Shown in pieces: positions 62,641 through 64,000 of a stretch of 64,000 nt of DNA. The notes beneath the pieces are model-generated. The model saw only the letters and a list, made by a program, of their open reading frames with translations, did not search any database and was not told where the DNA came from. The stretch is from Paucibacter sp963740455 (GTDB lineage Bacteria; Pseudomonadota; Gammaproteobacteria; Burkholderiales; Burkholderiaceae_C). Position numbers and translations under genes: made by a program. Position 1 is the first letter of the stretch. Each line of letters starts with the position of its first letter. The stretch covers positions 62,001 to 126,000 of the forward strand of contig CAVUEF010000012.1 in NCBI GenBank assembly GCA_963740455.1, read 5' to 3'.

Positions 62641-63320
62641 TGCAGTGCCGACTCGACCTGATTGCGGAACTTGCGCAGTGCCGCCAACTCGGCAGCGGGT
62701 GCTTGCAAGGCCGGCCACAGCAATTGCACGACCGCCTCGGCGCTGGCCTCAATGTCGATCGCGCGCTGCGTGCTCACCGCCTCCCAGAGAATGTGCTCCA
62801 TGGGGCCGAACACCAGCGAGCGCAGCAGGCGCAGCGGCAGGTCCTTGCGGATCTCGCCGCTGGCCTGGCCGCGCGCCAGCAAGTCCATCAGCGGCGCGGT
62901 ATAGCGGCGCTGCAGTTGTTTGAAGTCGTCGCCCAGGTCCTGGCTCTTGGAGCGGCCCTCGGACAGCACCAGCGCGCACAGCCCCGTGCCCTGGATCAGG
63001 AACAGCCTCAGATGCGTGTGCACCATGAAACGCAGTTGCTGCTGGATGCTGGCGTCGCGCGGCAAGCCGCTCTCGATGGCGGCGATGATCTCGTCGTACC
63101 AGTCGCCGATCACGCGCATGCACAGCTCGCGCTTGCCACGGAAATAGGTGAACACCGTGGCTTCCGAGACGCCCAGACGTTGCGCGATCTCGGTGGTGGT
63201 GGCGGCCTGAAATCCACGCTCGGCGAACACCTCGCGCGCCACGCGCAGAATGTCGCGCACGCGCTGTTCGGACTTGGCGCTGGCCGGTGCGCGACGATTG
63301 GACAGCTTGATGGCGGGCAT
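62631..63320 (-). CDS. TetR/AcrR-family regulator, divergent from the carboxylase operon
   Basis: A 229-residue TetR regulator. The HTH is AATTTEIAQRLGVSEATVFTYFRGKREL (about 38-65) and the C-terminal domain is the ligand/dimer region. It faces the methylcrotonyl-CoA carboxylase gene across a 231-base promoter region with two palindromes. In some Burkholderiales a TetR protein (LiuQ) controls leucine/isovalerate degradation; this may be the same, but identity is inference. Confidence 0.9.
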   Translation of the reverse strand: MPAIKLSNRRAPASAKSEQRVRDILRVAREVFAERGFQAATTTEIAQRLGVSEATVFTYFRGKRELCMRVIGDWYDEIIAAIESGLPRDASIQQQLRFMVHTHLRLFLIQGTGLCALVLSEGRSKSQDLGDDFKQLQRRYTAPLMDLLARGQASGEIRKDLPLRLLRSLVFGPMEHILWEAVSTQRAIDIEASAEAVVQLLWPALQAPAAELAALRKFRNQVESALHQL

Positions 63321-63382
63321 GGTTGGGCGAGGGTTCTGGTTGCGCCATGCTAGCCCTGATCCGGCGTCTGTTCAAGCATTTG

Positions 63383-63397
63383 TTGAGTAATACTCAA
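63383..63397. promoter_or_regulatory. TetR operator candidate 1
   Basis: TTGAGTAATACTCAA is a perfect palindrome (7-base arms around a central A). It sits 63 bases upstream of the TetR start codon. The same TGAGTRATACTCA core recurs at 63476-63488. Confidence 0.75.
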
Positions 63398-63474
63398 ATA
63401 CGGATTGTGTTGAATACGTTGCTGTACTATCCTGCTTAGAAGTGGCTTGAAAGTCGTTTTATATTGGAACGTCG

Positions 63475-63489
63475 TTGAGTGATACTCAC
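63475..63489. promoter_or_regulatory. TetR operator candidate 2
   Basis: TTGAGTGATACTCAC holds the same TGAGTRATACTCA core as the site at 63383-63397, 92 bases away. It lies 63 bases upstream of the carboxylase start codon, so each gene has one site next to it. Two TetR dimers could repress both directions. Confidence 0.75.
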
Positions 63490-63551
63490 ATGTTCAACAA
63501 CAAGCGCCACCGTTCATGCGCCGCATGCGGCGCCAGCTTCAGAAAGACCTT

Positions 63552-64000
63552 ATGCCCGCCCTGAATTCCAAGCTCAGCCCGCGCTCTGTCGACTTCAAGG
63601 CGAACGCCCTGGCGATGCGCGAACTGGTGGCTGACTTGCAGGCCCAGCTCAACAAAATAGCGCTCGGTGGCGGCGCGGCGGCGCGCGCCAAGCATGTGGC
63701 GCGCGGCAAATTGCTGCCGCGTGATCGGGTCGAGATGCTGCTCGACCCGGGCACGCCGTTTCTGGAGCTCGCGCCGCTGGCCGCGCTGAATGTCTACAAC
63801 AACGACGCGCCCGGCGCAGGCATCGTGGCCGGCATCGGCCGCGTCTCTGGCGTCGAGTGCATGGTGGTCTGCAATGACGCCACCGTGAAGGGCGGCAGCT
63901 ACTTTCCACTCACCGTGAAAAAGCATTTGCGCGCGCAAGAGATCGCGCTGCAAAACCGCCTGCCCTGCATCTATCTGGTCGACTCGGGCGGCGCAAACTT
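63552..64000 (+). CDS. liuB: Acyl-CoA (methylcrotonyl-CoA) carboxylase beta subunit, cut off by the window end
   Basis: The first 149 residues of a biotin-dependent carboxyltransferase beta subunit. AARAKHVARGKLLPRDRVEMLLDPGTPFLEL and AGIVAGIGRVSGVECMVVCNDATVKGGSYFPLTVKKHLRAQEIA match 3-methylcrotonyl-CoA carboxylase (LiuB/MccB) more closely than propionyl-CoA carboxylase. YLVDSGGAN at the window edge begins the acyl-CoA site. It would carboxylate 3-methylcrotonyl-CoA in leucine degradation. It likely heads an operon that continues past the window. Confidence 0.9.
   Translation, partial: MPALNSKLSPRSVDFKANALAMRELVADLQAQLNKIALGGGAAARAKHVARGKLLPRDRVEMLLDPGTPFLELAPLAALNVYNNDAPGAGIVAGIGRVSGVECMVVCNDATVKGGSYFPLTVKKHLRAQEIALQNRLPCIYLVDSGGAN

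Noticed and set aside
1..64000. tRNA, rRNA or riboswitch genes
   Set aside because: I looked in the gaps for tRNA-like cloverleaf ends and known riboswitch cores and found none; a covariance-model scan would be needed to exclude small RNAs.

Overview
This 64 kb window is GC-rich chromosomal DNA from a betaproteobacterium, most likely Burkholderiales (Comamonadaceae or a close relative). The evidence is the gene content: TRAP uptake systems with sugar-acid genes, a pyrophosphate-type phosphofructokinase, a single-chain indolepyruvate:ferredoxin oxidoreductase and a methylcrotonyl-CoA carboxylase. A roughly 70 bp GC-rich palindromic repeat of a kind I remember from Comamonadaceae is also present. 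No rRNA, tRNA, CRISPR array or complete insertion sequence was seen. The species cannot be fixed from the sequence alone.

Region 1-17 kb: a leftward oligopeptide-type ABC transporter with two tandem binding proteins and a cut-off permease; a leftward, translationally coupled korC-like/korA/korB operon (2-oxoacid:ferredoxin oxidoreductase with an FAD/FeS partner) plus a CBS protein; an MFS transporter; a small island with a HAD phosphatase and a YefM-YoeB toxin-antitoxin pair, bounded by a diverged direct repeat; a glycerate-pathway remnant (hyi, vestigial glxR, ttuD); an FAH-family hydrolase; and a frameshifted amidase. Region 17-26 kb: a TRAP transporter (dctP-hairpin-dctQ-dctM) followed by a class V aminotransferase, with a frameshift that fuses dctM to the aminotransferase reading frame; then a serine hydrolase, a frameshifted acyl-CoA ligase and a TlpA-like thioredoxin.

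Region 26-36 kb is one long leftward catabolic operon for C4 sugar acids: a GntR/FCD regulator, ltnD, otnK, otnC, denD, a complete TRAP transporter, an aldehyde dehydrogenase and an SDR. L-threonate or D-erythronate would be imported, oxidised to 2-oxotetronate, isomerised, phosphorylated by OtnK and decarboxylated by OtnC to dihydroxyacetone phosphate. The isomerase OtnI is missing from the operon; the nearest family member is hyi, about 20 kb away. Region 36-39 kb holds a double CDGSH protein, a MarR regulator with a palindrome at its start, a LapA-like membrane protein and a flavoprotein.

Region 39-55 kb is accessory and eroded. It contains a vestigial TumE toxin with an intact partner regulator, acetoacetyl-CoA synthetase, an ImmA/IrrE-like peptidase coupled to a PIN protein, and a repeat family in three copies, two of which carry a HigA-like regulator. 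Between repeat copies lies a coupled methylase/PDDEXK-nuclease/Eco57I-like operon whose third gene survives only as its first ~35 codons. Two peptidases follow (M13 and M3), then a toxin-antitoxin island bounded by a duplicated 3' end of the indolepyruvate oxidoreductase gene. Region 55-64 kb returns to core metabolism: the indolepyruvate oxidoreductase, pfp, a TPR lipoprotein, an MFS transporter, and a TetR regulator divergent from a methylcrotonyl-CoA carboxylase beta subunit with two matching palindromic operators.

A recurring theme is gene remnants made by internal deletion that keep their start codon, ribosome-binding site and 4-base stop/start overlap with the next gene (glxR, tumE), or that keep reading frame (second HTH copy).
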